A DNA stretch of 64,000 nt from assembly GCF_905220415.1 (NCBI RefSeq), contig NC_059540.1, forward strand, positions 565,501 through 629,500. Reading direction: 5' to 3'. The notes beneath the pieces were generated by a model, which was not told where the DNA came from, did not search any database, and saw nothing but the letters and a program-made list of their open reading frames with translations. Source of the stretch: Colias croceus. Its lineage: Eukaryota; Arthropoda; Insecta; Lepidoptera; Pieridae. Below are positions 21,638 through 31,597 of the stretch, one piece after another. The position numbers were made by a program, and so were the translations under genes. The first letter of the stretch is position 1. The number at the start of each line of letters is the position of its first letter.

Positions 21638-22049
21638 TACAGTACTCCCAAACTGATAATGCGCATAGAAAAATTCGTCACTGTTCGGCAACTGTCATAT
21701 TTTTTTTGTGATTTTAGAGTTTTATTGTGATTTTATGGTAAAAGAGATAAGTAACGAAATTTGTTTCGACAATTCAATATAAGTTAATAGCGAGGATAAG
21801 CCATACGATTGCGAATATATTATATTCGTTGTATTGATTTACTTGGAAAATTCTATACTTAGAACTATTAAAGCGTCTTACTGAAACTGGCGTAGTGATG
21901 GATGTATGGGAGGTTAAAATAAGACAAAGTTTATATTTAAAAAAATGATTTTCAAACACTGGTTTACATTTTAATTATGAAATCTAATCATTAAAATCTC
22001 AGTCCAAATGATTTACAGAATAAGGGATTATCTCTATTTCTGATATCGA

Positions 22050-22550
22050 TGTTGTGGACTGTAAATTGTTGGGGTTTGTGATCAATTAAACACCCTTCCT
22101 TCGACATACATATATTATCCCTTATGTACACTATTACAATTTATACTTAATCACTATTACTTATTCACTACTACTTCTTCACTACTACTTCTTCACTACT
22201 AGTCTCGAAGAAGAACTTGCTGCAACTGACTTTAATTCCAAAATGTTCGCTATTTATATGCTTTGCTGGCGGCGAGATACAAAGCGATCGCCCGGCGGCG
22301 AGGCACAAAGCGGCGGCGGCGGCTATCTTGCATGTGCCGCCTAGGCCACACCTCCTCCACGTGTAGACGCAATACACGTGGCGTAGTGTGTACAACGCGA
22401 TAGTCGAAACCGCGGTGCGCCTCGTCGAAACCGCGGTGCGCCTCTCTTCCACGTGTAGCGTTGAAACTCCGCCCCATACACGTGGCGTCGCTGTGTGGGG
22501 AGCTCCGTTGTCGCCTGCGCTTGACCTTGATAGTGTGCTCGTCCTTTACA
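22050..22550 (-). repeat. BEL/Pao 3' LTR (501 bp)
   Basis: On - it starts TGTAAAGGACGAGC right after the purine tract and ends CAGTCCACAACA, giving TG...CA ends. Its terminal half is shared with 28704-28937. It contains repeated CACGTG-containing blocks and a run of GCGG repeats. Left flank is ATCGA; a matching duplication on the other side is lost because the 5' LTR is truncated. Confidence 0.8.
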
Positions 22551-22799
22551 GTCCTCCCCCCGGCGTAGCTTGCGTAGCCTCCTTCATCACGACGAGCTTG
22601 CTGACGGGGCGTCTGAAGATCCCGCTCTTGGTCTTCACTTCGGCTACCCGCACAGCGTCGTCCGGTCCGGCGTGAACGCGCACCACGACCCCCATGGGCC
22701 ATGTGTTGCGTGGCAAGACGTGGTCCACGATGATGACCACGTCACCTTCCTCGAGGCGTCGCGTGTCCTTTCGCGCCTCCCCCCGTGGCACGAGCGTCG
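22546..22799 (-). pseudogene. BEL/Pao Pol C-terminus (DUF5641)
   Basis: The frame reads ATLVPRGEARKDTRRLEEGD, then VVIIVDHVLPRNTWPMGVVV and RRPVSKLVVM. This is the DUF5641 domain that ends BEL/Pao polyproteins after the integrase. Everything before ATLV is replaced by the Transib fragment. It runs through the purine tract to the edge of the 3' LTR. Confidence 0.8.
22551..22561 (-). promoter_or_regulatory. Polypurine tract
   Basis: On - GGGGGGAGGA plus one C lies immediately before the 3' LTR start (TGTAAAG). This position and composition fit the primer for plus-strand DNA synthesis. Confidence 0.65.
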
Positions 22800-24360
22800 C
22801 ACAGAGGAGTATTTTACCTCGAAAGTTGATCAAAACTATTGTGTGATATTTTTCGATTTGATATATAATAAAAAGCAGTTTTAAATGATAATTTTGTATT
22901 TAAAACATCATACACTCATTAAATTTTACATAAAAGATTTTTTTACAAAGTCGTTCTAATCCGATTCGCCTTCACTAGATCCATCCTCCTCCTCATTGTC
23001 AGATTCTGTAGACGAGACATACGATATCTCCGGGAGCAAGAGTTGTAATGCCTCACTGGAAAACGGCCTACTTTTTTTCCGGGGCCTTTGCCTAGTACTG
23101 CTCAAAAAAGGATCCGAACTTAGCAGAAGTCTGTTCAAAACATCCCTGTTACAGCTCTCTCGCGAAAACTTTCTAGAAAAATTCTGCCTATACATGCGGA
23201 AGTGTTTGTTTCTGGCCTCAGCCGCCTCTTCAGACAACTGGCCAATAGGCAGAATAGCGTGATCAATTACTGTGGCTCCATGTATCAAAACTTTGTGCAT
23301 TGTAGGCGACATGGGGTGCCACTCATACAAATCAACATAGAGTTTTGCAGTCTGTTCTGCAAAGTTTTCAAATTTTTTTACATCAATTTTTAGACCACTT
23401 GATAAGGCCTCTAATATAACACTGCATTTTTTTATTAAGTTTATGTCAACTCCAGTTATACGGGAAGAAGTTTCAGGATCCGAGAAAAATCTCCTTGAAG
23501 TGTTCCCGTCATTGGTGTTCCCAAACCCTACCTTGGGAATATCCACCAGCAGCCCCATTTCCTCTTTAAAGGAGTCCTGGATTTGCTTCTTTCTATCTGC
23601 AACCATGTTTTTATGCTCTTGAGTCCTTGCTTGCCACTTTTTAAAAGGTATTTTATACGACAAATGAAGAAGTGATTCAAAGAACCGAATTCTGGCATGT
23701 AGTGTCGACAGCCCAAATTTAAAAGTATCCGGGTTCTCCAAGTTTTTTTTATTCAGGTTATTAAAGTCTTTTGATGTTTGCCCGCATATGTAGCACCTCA
23801 TGGTAGAGGCCGTGTTTGTTGCAGCATTGCAAACCTTTGCATCAATCATGGTAAATGCCAATGTGTGCTTTATTTCTAATATACCAACATTCGTTCTCGG
23901 TATTTCACTGTTTTTCAGATTTTTTATTTGATTTTCTATGTAGCAGATTTCCTCATTTGTGATATCTTTTGTTTCGTGAACGAAACGGATACGTATTGGT
24001 CGGCAGTATCTTGGGGAAGAAGGTACTGGGTTTTGCCAAATAATCTTTTTTTGCTCACCAATATTGCATACCAGTCGTATGGGCACAAATGAACTCTGGA
24101 AGATGTTTGAATCACTATCTGTGCTATTTCCAAATTTTTGTTTAAATTGTTGTTGTTGAGACCCATCACAACCCCATTTTGATAATAGCTCTAAAGAGTT
24201 TCCTTCTTCTTCAGTTATACTCTCGAGTACATCATGTAAGTACATACACAACCGTGTGGCTAAATGGTCTAAAAGATCCTGCAAGTTTATTTCAGCACCT
24301 GTTTCTGTAACTCTTATCGACTCTTCGCGCGGATAACAGTCTTTCTTTGACGTTGAGACT
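22800..24360 (-). mobile_element. Transib DNA transposon fragment (RAG1-related)
   Basis: The left end reads CACAGAGGAG from 22800, one base from the CACAGTG-type heptamer that starts Transib ends and V(D)J signal sequences. It follows GC-rich CGTCG (22795-22799), as expected for a 5-bp target. The right end, at about 24360, is abrupt: no inverted repeat and no N-terminal third of the transposase. The simplest history is insertion into the Pao integrase-DUF5641 region followed by one deletion that removed the Transib 5' part together with Pao RNase H and integrase. Confidence 0.65.
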
Positions 24361-24518
24361 TTAGACGTTGTCCGTTGCGTAGCATCGCGGCAAACGTAGT
24401 GCGCCGACTGCTTCCAGCTGTGCCAGCCAGCCTGCAAAATGCTCGCCCTCTTCTTCAGGTATCGGTTCGTCCCACGAAATCTGGAGGCGCCACAGGCTCT
24501 GCAATATGATTTTAGCAC
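22956..24518 (-). CDS. Transib transposase, N-terminally truncated, ORF open
   Basis: About 465 of the 520 codons are Transib; the first 55 (24518 to about 24358) are Pao sequence read out of its own frame. Landmarks in order: WGCDGS (probable first catalytic Asp), IIWQNPVPSSPRYCRPI, TMIDAKVCNA, the CYICG zinc-site half, STLHARIRFFESLLHLSY, GNTNDGNTSRRFF, MHKVLIHG and LPIGQLSEEAAEARNKHFR with the probable catalytic Glu, then SSDPFLSS and an acidic tail. The last motif corresponds to the E962 region of RAG1. The full family length is roughly 650-700 aa, so about 200 N-terminal residues are missing. The frame is uninterrupted for more than 1.4 kb, which is surprising for a dead fragment. Assignment of the second acidic residue is uncertain. 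Confidence 0.7.
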   Translation of the reverse strand: MLKSYCRACGASRFRGTNRYLKKRASILQAGWHSWKQSAHYVCRDATQRTTSKVSTSKKDCYPREESIRVTETGAEINLQDLLDHLATRLCMYLHDVLESITEEEGNSLELLSKWGCDGSQQQQFKQKFGNSTDSDSNIFQSSFVPIRLVCNIGEQKKIIWQNPVPSSPRYCRPIRIRFVHETKDITNEEICYIENQIKNLKNSEIPRTNVGILEIKHTLAFTMIDAKVCNAATNTASTMRCYICGQTSKDFNNLNKKNLENPDTFKFGLSTLHARIRFFESLLHLSYKIPFKKWQARTQEHKNMVADRKKQIQDSFKEEMGLLVDIPKVGFGNTNDGNTSRRFFSDPETSSRITGVDINLIKKCSVILEALSSGLKIDVKKFENFAEQTAKLYVDLYEWHPMSPTMHKVLIHGATVIDHAILPIGQLSEEAAEARNKHFRMYRQNFSRKFSRESCNRDVLNRLLLSSDPFLSSTRQRPRKKSRPFSSEALQLLLPEISYVSSTESDNEEEDGSSEGESD

Positions 24519-25003
24519 GGATGGTGAAATAACTTAAGAGGCCTAGTGGGTCATAAATTGACATTACCGCACTTAATGCTTCGCGCTTGGTCGGTGGGCG
24601 CTTGCGATCTCGCACCTCCACCGGTACCCTGTTCATCGCTGTGTTGAATCCTAGCGCGTCTTGCTCGGCGTCCCAAATTAGCCCGAGGATCTTCGGCGCT
24701 GGCTGCGCTCCTCCCAGCTGCGTTGGTGTGCTGGCGTGTAGTTCTCGTGGCACGTTCCTCAGCACGCTCCTGTCGCTGGTGTTCCATCCTCGTAGCTAGA
24801 AGCCTGCCGCTGCGTGCACTGTCCGTATGTCTTCGATCGCTTGTCTGGCTTCCTCTGCGTTGGCGTAGCTCACCACCAGATCGTCCATGTAGTGGCTCTT
24901 CGTTATCGCTTCCAGCGCCATTGGATATTGTTCTGCGTGCTGCTGCGCATTATGATTACGGATGTAATGCGCCATAAATGGAGAGCTCGCTGCGCCGAAT
25001 ATG
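24361..25003 (-). pseudogene. BEL/Pao reverse transcriptase, C-terminal part
   Basis: The frame reads FGAASSPFMAHYIRNHN, the RT active-site YMDD with DLVVSYAN, then an in-frame stop near 24797. It continues as LRNVPRELHAS, KILGLIWDAEQDALGF, KREALSAVMSIYDPLGLLSY and a connection-like region ending CYATDNV at the Transib junction. The upstream half of the RT lies beyond the inserted LINE fragment. Confidence 0.85.
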
Positions 25004-26338
25004 AAAGAAAGAAAAGAAAGAAAAAATGTTTATTTGGCAAAATATTGAGACACAATACAGTAAAAGCTTAAAAATAGAATTACAAAAAAAGAAATGAATG
25101 AACAATACAAAAACAAAAAATAAAACAATGTTAGATAAAAGTGCCCCCGTATCGCCAAAAAGGATCGAGTTCAGCATGTGCCAGGCATATGCCTGGCGCT
25201 GGTTTTCGACAAGATCCCTATAAGACCCGACTCACGGATGTGAGACGACGCAGTGATAGTATGTAATAGGTAAAATAGTGTTTATATTATGAAATGCATA
25301 TGAGTGTGTGTGAAAATTATATATATAAATAATTATAAAATAATACAATAAAATAGTACATACGTATAATATATATTATAATATACATCTTGATAATAAC
25401 TACACGCAGGCTTAAATAAAAAAAAAAAATAAAAAAATAAAAATTATCTATGCCATAAATGTCAAATATAATAATAAACCACATAATAAACAGACTAGAC
25501 ACTAGCTTATTCTACGCTGCTCATCGATTAAGTAGTTTCTAAGTTGTTTCTTAAACGTATTAACATTAACCAATAACCTAATCGGTGGGGGCAAGTCGTT
25601 CCATATTTTTGATGCTGCATAGCGGAAGCTGCCTCTAAAAGTAGTCGTTCTATGTTGAGGAATAATAAGTGGCTGAGCGCAACTTCTGCATGCAACATCT
25701 CGACTGCTCGTTGTCCAGTTGAGCTTTTCGTAAAGGTATATGGGCGTACGAGTCTTGATAATCCCAAACATAAGAGAAGCCAGATGCAATTGGCGCCTTG
25801 CTTTAAGCTTGAGGATTCCATGCTTATTTAAAAACGGCGTAACGTGACTACGCGGCGGAATTGTGTAACAGTAGCGCGCACACGCATTCTGCACTCTTTG
25901 TATGAGCCGTTCGGTTCTGGCCAGGAGACGTGGACCATAGACAGTATCACCGTAATTAAGTTTAGATAGAACCAAAGATTCTATCAAACGCACTCGAAGG
26001 TCCTCTGACAGGTATGGACGCACTCTGTACAAAGTTTTTAAACGGAAAAAGCAATTACTAACCGTATCAGTAATATGTTTCTCATACCTTAGTGAGCTAT
26101 CTACATAAAGACCTAGATTGCGCGCCTCATAAACTCTCTGGATTGTCTTACCTACGATTTTAACATCAAAAGGTGGCATAGATGTGATATGCTTTTTTGC
26201 ACCGAATAACATATACTTTGTCTTATCAGGATTTAAGACCAAAGCATTTGAGTCAGCCCAGTCTGTAATACGTGAAAGGTCGTCGTTCAAGCAACTTATA
26301 GCATTATTAAAATCATTTGGAAAGAAGGAAATATAAAT
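25004..26338 (-). mobile_element. 5'-truncated LINE inserted in Pao RT
   Basis: A LINE 3' part in the same orientation as the host element. The right junction (5' truncation) is at about 26338 after the Pao GACGTC, and the left junction at about 25003. Its 3' end carries AATAAA and then a TTTC-rich microsatellite rather than poly(A). Removing it restores a continuous RT frame (KMTS to FGAASS). Target duplication is at most a few bases. Confidence 0.75.
25502..26335 (-). pseudogene. LINE reverse transcriptase C-terminal region
   Basis: About 275 codons without a stop: LNDDLSRITDWADSNALVLN, PDKTKYMLFG, ARNLGLYVDSSLRYEKHI, RLIESLVLSKLNYGDTVYGP, RLIQRVQNACARYC and IWNDLPPPIR. This is the end of the palm and the thumb of a CR1/Jockey-like RT; the endonuclease and catalytic YADD are absent through 5' truncation. 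Clade not resolved. Confidence 0.8.
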
Positions 26339-26651
26339 CTATGGACGTCATCTTATAGTGCTGTGGCGGCGTGTCGCGTCGGCTTCCCCTCCATAAAAAC
26401 TGCTGCGCTGGCTGGTCTTCGGGTCTTATTTTCACTTGTAAGAACATCTCCTCTATATCTGCTGTGACTGCCACTGCCTTTTCCCTGAATCGAAATAATA
26501 TACCTGGCAGTGATAGTAGCAAGTCTGGGCCCTCAAGTAGTTCATCATTTAAACAAGTCCCGTGGCTTTTGGCTGCCGCATCAAAGACCAATCGCTGCTC
26601 CCCTGGTTTGTTGGGATTGGTCACAGCAAAATGCGGCAGGTACCAGCACAC
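26339..26651 (-). pseudogene. BEL/Pao reverse transcriptase, N-terminal part
   Basis: The frame reads WYLPHFAVTNPNKPGEQRLV, FDAAAKSHGTCLNDELLEGP and AVTADIEEMFLQVKIRPEDQ then FLWRG. These are classic Pao RT motifs. Upstream, Gag/knuckle sequence is joined directly at about 26655, so the protease and start of RT are deleted. Confidence 0.87.
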
Positions 26652-26664
26652 GCTGCACTCGCCT

Positions 26665-27096
26665 TCACTGCCGTCGCATGGTCGCCTCCCCCCGTGGGCC
26701 GACGACGGTGACTGGACACATCTTCAGCAGGACGGCGCGGGGCGGTGCGGTTGCGCGGTCAGCAACCGCCATGACGGTTTCTTCGGTCGACGTAGCAGGC
26801 TCTTCTCTTCTTACGTCGTGCAGTGATGAATGATGCGGGTGGCGGCACTGGTTCACGCCGCATGGTTTCGCTCGACAGTAGCTGCGCCGATGTCTCTTCG
26901 TGGCGCACTTGAAGCAGGCGCCCTTTTCCCTGACCAGCGCCCACCGCTCATCCACCGACAGCTTGGCGTAGCGCGGGCAGGCAACCATAGCGTGGTCGCG
27001 CCCGCAGCACAGGCAGAAGGTCTTCTTTCTTCTCTTCTTTCTTCTCTTTTTTCTTATCTTCTTTCTTCTCTTCTTTCTTCTCTTCTTCATCTTCAC
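26665..27096 (-). pseudogene. BEL/Pao zinc knuckles and start of protease
   Basis: After a Lys/Arg-rich run (translated microsatellite) the frame reads FCLCCGRDHAMVACPRY, then CFKCATKRHRRSYC and NQCRHPHHSSLH, three Cys/His clusters of BEL Gag. It ends in VLLKMCPVTVVGPRG, the first strand of the retroviral-type protease, which then stops. It is in a different frame from Gag because of the purine-rich repeat at about 27020-27100. Confidence 0.75.
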
Positions 27097-28288
27097 CGGA
27101 GACTATGGTGTATACTGCAGACTTCCTTCTTGGTGGAGCAGGTCGCGCTGCCGCTGCTGCCGTGGTGTCTCTGCGCGCTGGCGCAGTGCTGCTCGTTGGC
27201 GCGTAGGTGTAGCGAAGCGCCTGGTCCGCCTCTCTCATCAGGAAGCGGGACAGCACCACAATTTCCGGATCTGCCGTACCTTCCTGCGCATAACCATAAT
27301 CACACCACCTAGACCGCAGGTGCGGACTAAGTTTGTCCAATATCTCCCGTGCTAGCATAGGATTGTACAAATATCCCTTCCTGTCTATGGTTTGAAGTAT
27401 ACACACCACGTTTTGTACTTTTACCGCGAAGCAGTTGATGTCTTTGGCCGCTGCTCTAGGTCGCGGCAGCTTTCTCAGGTCCTCCATGGCCCTGTCGATG
27501 ATTATTTCGGGCCTCCCGAAGCACTGCTCCAAGGTTTTCATGACTGCTTCAGGTGATGAAGCAGTGTGAAGCAGCGCTGCCACGGCGTCCCTTGCTTCCC
27601 CCTTCAGGCAGGTACGCAGCCGCTGGATGTTTTCTGCGTCGGACACTTGGTACATGCTGCTTGTGTCCCGGTAGGCTGCTCGGAACGGCAGCCACTCTTC
27701 AATCGCACATGAAAATATCGGAAGGTCCGCGTGGCGTAGGCGCGGTCGCGCCATCTTCTCTAGGGACGCCGCCAGCTGCTCTATTCCTGTTCGTCTGGTC
27801 GTCGGCGATCTTCCTCTTCTTAGTTCGGATCGCTGGTGTCTGTCATCCTTCGGCACAGGATGTGACTGGAGCCACTCGTCTACCTTGTTTCGTTCTTCTG
27901 TCGCGGTCACGGTATCTTCCGGCAGGCCCTCGTCTTCCTGTATGGCGGACACCTCGAACTGTAAGCGTTTATTTATTAGTTCTTTCTCAATTTGTAGTTC
28001 TTTTTTCTGGATAGCGGCGAGTCGCTCTGCCGCTTCTAATTCCGCCGCCTTAATCCGCCGCGCCGTACTCGCCGACGACCGCACCGATCTAGCGGATCTC
28101 GCTGGCGAATGCCGTCGCGGTTGCGGCGGGATCTCCACTGTTTCTGTGGCTGACGTCAAGCGTGCGTCAGACGGCGATGCCAGCGGGTCCAGCACCAGCC
28201 GCCGCATTCGTTCTTGCCGCACACGCTCTGTCTCCTGGCTCCGGTCCTCCACTTCCGCAGCTTCACCCTGGCTGCGGGTAACCACCAT
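26948..28288 (-). CDS. BEL/Pao Gag (DUF1759 type)
   Basis: A 446-codon frame. An N-terminal basic/acidic helical region (about 60-120, coiled-coil-like, rich in ELEAAERLAAIQKKELQIEK) is followed by the DUF1759 capsid-like domain: LPIFSCAIEEWLPFRAAYRD, LRTCLKGEARDAVAALLH, CFGRPEIIIDRAMEDL and EILDKLSPHLRSRW. A Glu/Lys-rich run made by a GAA-type microsatellite ends it, after which the frame is lost relative to the zinc knuckles. Gag assembles the retrotransposon particle. Confidence 0.85.
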   Translation of the reverse strand: MVVTRSQGEAAEVEDRSQETERVRQERMRRLVLDPLASPSDARLTSATETVEIPPQPRRHSPARSARSVRSSASTARRIKAAELEAAERLAAIQKKELQIEKELINKRLQFEVSAIQEDEGLPEDTVTATEERNKVDEWLQSHPVPKDDRHQRSELRRGRSPTTRRTGIEQLAASLEKMARPRLRHADLPIFSCAIEEWLPFRAAYRDTSSMYQVSDAENIQRLRTCLKGEARDAVAALLHTASSPEAVMKTLEQCFGRPEIIIDRAMEDLRKLPRPRAAAKDINCFAVKVQNVVCILQTIDRKGYLYNPMLAREILDKLSPHLRSRWCDYGYAQEGTADPEIVVLSRFLMREADQALRYTYAPTSSTAPARRDTTAAAAARPAPPRRKSAVYTIVSGEDEEEKKEEKKEDKKKEKKEEKKEDLLPVLRARPRYGCLPALRQAVGG

Positions 28289-28619
28289 GCCTAAAGAGGT
28301 GACGCACCGCAGGCTTATACTGGCAGACTCGTTCCGCTGACCAGCACCCCCGATTCCCGGCGCGTACCACCAAGGTCACCACTGGCGGCCCGTGTCTGCC
28401 CGTAAAAAACCTTACGACTCAGCTCATTGGACTAGTACCAACAGCGCGGCCCCGTCGGTAGGTACCTGACTCGCCTGGTGACGATCAAAAACACCAGCAG
28501 GCTAGTACCAACGTTACCGGTTTGCCGATATTCGCCCCTCGAAGGTGAACTCGTTGCCGATGCGTACCTCTCTTCGGCAGGATCTGGTCTTCCACGGGCA
28601 GCGTTTCCTCTTCCTGGAG

Positions 28620-28703
28620 TATCCGGCGCTCGATGGATCACACGTTGTTATCCGGCGATCGAAGGACCAGACGTTGTTATCCGGCGATCGAAGGACCAGA
28701 TGT
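28620..28703 (-). promoter_or_regulatory. Leader with repeated primer-binding-like site
   Basis: Directly inside the 5' LTR, on -, the sequence TGGTCCTTCGATCGCCGGAT occurs twice in tandem and a third diverged copy (TGATCCATCGAGCGCCGGAT) follows. TGG at the start fits a tRNA-primed site. I could not assign the tRNA. Confidence 0.45.
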
Positions 28704-28937
28704 TGTTGTGGACTGTATATTGTTGGGGTTTGTGATCAATTAAACACCCTTCCTTCGACATACATATATTATCTCTTATGTACACTATTACAATTTTTAC
28801 TTAATCACTATTACTTATTCACTACTACTTCTTCACTACTAGTCTCGAAGAAGAACTTGCTGCAACTGACTTTAATTCCAAAATGTTCGCTATTTATATA
28901 CGTTGCTGGCGGCGAGATACAAAGGGATCGCCCGGCA
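28704..28937 (-). repeat. BEL/Pao 5' LTR, outer half missing
   Basis: Near-identical to 22050 to about 22288 of the other LTR, with only a few base differences. After GATCGCCCGGC the match stops, so about 260 bp of the outer end are gone. The few differences suggest a fairly young insertion despite the deletions. Confidence 0.8.
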
Positions 28938-29146
28938 GGGCACCGGCAGGATACCGTCACCTAGCGCCCGATTTGTTTTCGATTGTGTATGACTCTGAAT
29001 TGACTCCTATTTCTTTCAAACAAGGTGCAAGATGCAAGTGCATTGTTTAGGGCACTTACGATTCAATGATTCGGCTGATTCGGGTGTTTCTGGAAATACG
29101 ATAATTAGCGAAGATCTACATGCGCATTATTAATTTTGGAGTACTG

Positions 29147-31597
29147 TATGTTATTATTGCGTTTTAATAGACAATAAACAATTATTGCGGTGTAAAAACA
29201 ATTGAGTTGGTCTGAAATGAATGGTTTTATAATTTTTACCACAACTGTGGAACAATCAATAATTTTTTTGCCGCGTCTAGTTAAACCCGTGGTTACTTGC
29301 CTTATGGACGATGTGCAGTGTGCATTGGGCTTATTGTAAAGATAAGATTTGCTTGGAATGCGCAATAGATATTTTTATAGTTATAAATATAATGTGGGAC
29401 GATAATTATTGTCGTTTAGATCGACTTGTAACTTTTGTAATTATTATTTTCACATGATGTCCCGCATTTCTTTAGGACAATCACACTGACGTTTTCTTTG
29501 CATATTTATTTTTATGATTGGTCTGTTTGAAACTTTTAATTAATTTTGATTCTTTAAATTCTGTTTAAAATCTATACGCTACGCACTAGCATAAATGAGG
29601 CGGTTAAAGTTACTATCTAGTAATTATAAAACAAAGGAGCAATAAAAATTAAATTTATCTTAAATTTAAGCCCGCGTCTAAAGTGTAGGCTACACTAGGT
29701 TATAGTGTTAATACCATCCAGCGGCTCACCCGCTCGTGTGTGCAAGGCCTTAGGTGTCGATGTAAGTACTAAGCTAACTATGTGATAGAAAACGTCGCTT
29801 TCACGTATATTATATTGATTAGGTTTTAGAAATTAGTCAGTAATGGCACTAAGAAAACATATTTAAAAAAATCGTAAACTACCATTGAGTGAAATGACTA
29901 AAAATAACATTTTCAGATATTGTCTACTTAAATATAGTGATTATTGAGAAAGAATTGTAAATCAACCACTTTTGTAAAACTGTAAAATCAGAGATTCAAG
30001 CATGATTTCTTACGTAACCGAGTATTATATGTTCTGCTGCCAAATGTAACTTTTTAATTAATTTTGTCAGGTATTTTATGTATCAAAACCCTTAAATATT
30101 TTGATTTTAAGTCTATAACAATCAATATAGAAAAAATTCGCTAACGATACATACGTAAGATACTCATGCTTGTCACTCTGCCGAGAATTTGACCTTATCT
30201 GTGTACCTATTTATATTAGCTGGCCTTAGTTTATAATGTTACGATAAACATGCGAATATTTATTTCCCTTCTATTCATTGTTGTATAACCTTGAGATGTT
30301 ATAAAGGTTTCCTTCAACATTCGTAGGCAGAGAGGAAAACACATAAACCGATATGTCGCACAGTGTTGAAATAGGTGCATTTTGATCTTAATAACATCAC
30401 AATGGTGATTTTTGCAAGTTGGGTTTTGGCACTAGTAAAAAATTTAGTTACAAGCACCGAATATTGTTGACATAGATAGGTATCGAATAATATAACAAAA
30501 TAGTATTTTTATAAAACAGTGTCTCAAATCCAACCTGCATTGAAGTTTTCAGTTTTCACTGTCTAGAAACTAAGAATAAAAATAACTTTATTGCATTCCT
30601 CCTTTATTCGTCCTCCATCGACTAAATTTTTAATAATACTCATAAAAACAGAAAACGAAGAAATAGATAAAAATAAATCTTGATGAAACTGAAAAAAAAT
30701 CGAATAAATTAAATCAACTCGTATCAAAAGGACTATTGTGACTTAGAAATGAGGAAAAATTGTCAATTTACCTGATGTTAAATGCAGAAATATACAAAAA
30801 TCCGGTTAGGTACAAATCAGTTTAACATAGTCACTTCAGGCTTTGGTATTAGATTCTGTTTACGATAAATTGCATTTGTAAATAGACATTTGTGCCACTG
30901 TACGTTTGGAGATATTATAGATTATATTGGTGGGGTCGGTAGTTAAGTTATAAGGCGTCATCTACATATATAATACTTGTCACATATCTTAAAAATGACC
31001 GTCACAAGAAAGGAAAGTCATAGATTACTTCGCTTTAGAACAGCTTCACTTTTAAGCCAGTTCACAGTTCACACGATAACATTCAACTGATGACGTCTCG
31101 ACGAAAGTTTCATATATTTTCTGTGCAACCTCTCAATTTGTGTGTAAAAAAGGTCAGAGGCGTTACCATGACATTTTAAAGCAATAATTCTTCCAGTGTG
31201 GGAAAAAGAGAGCTGTATAAGTCATCTAGCGCCATCACTTTCCCACGATGGAAATAGTCCTGCTTTAAAACGTCAAGTTAACCTCACAGATGACGCCTAA
31301 TTGTTAAGTTATAATTTAAATAAATCTCGTTATATTCGCAACGCTACAGCGCTTATGGCGTTTGTTAAATTTGAAATTGTTTTAAAGTGTTAACTCTTGT
31401 ATCATAATTGTATATACTTTGCGAACTCTATGTAAATTATTGTAATAAAGATTTATGAATTGAGGCTTATTGTTGTTTTTTTTTACTCACGTAACCTTTG
31501 GATTCATTCTCACAACTTTTTTATCCATGTAAACTTTACTTTTTTATGTGAAAATGCGTATGAAATTTTAAAAACTACCACCGATTCAGTATAGATC
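29147..31597. other. No gene seen; possible distal 3' UTR
   Basis: AT-rich with no supported ORF. An AATAAA near 31443 is followed by a T/GT-rich stretch on +, so this could have been the distal 3' UTR of the RING gene before the transposon stack inserted. That is inference only. Confidence 0.35.

Larger units (their letters stand above)
22050..28940 (-). mobile_element. BEL/Pao LTR retrotransposon, degraded and nested
   Basis: On - the order is truncated 5' LTR (28937-28704), primer-site leader, Gag, zinc knuckles, part of RT, an inserted LINE fragment, the rest of RT, an inserted Transib fragment, the C-terminal DUF5641 piece, polypurine tract and 3' LTR (22550-22050). Missing are the protease and RT N-terminus (junction near 26651-26665) and RNase H plus integrase (junction near 24361). 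There is also a frameshift after Gag and a nonsense codon in RT. It cannot be autonomous. Its insertion split the MITE at 21640-29146. Confidence 0.88.
21640..29146. mobile_element. TA-flanked MITE split by the BEL/Pao insertion
   Basis: Left end CAGTACTCCCAAACTGATAA with TGCGCAT following; right end reads ATGCGCATTATTAATTTTGG then AGTACTG. TA is present on both sides (21638-21639 and 29147-29148), as for Tc1/mariner elements. The MITE proper is about 21640-22049 plus about 28945-29146; everything between is the retrotransposon complex. The element sits directly beyond the RING gene poly(A) signal. Confidence 0.6.

Noticed and set aside
22388..22702. ORFs on both strands across the 3' LTR
   Set aside because: GC-rich LTR sequence with repeats; no family similarity.
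24587..28340. Several plus-strand ORFs of 70-160 aa
   Set aside because: Shadows of the GC-richer minus-strand BEL/Pao coding sequence; low-complexity, no domain.
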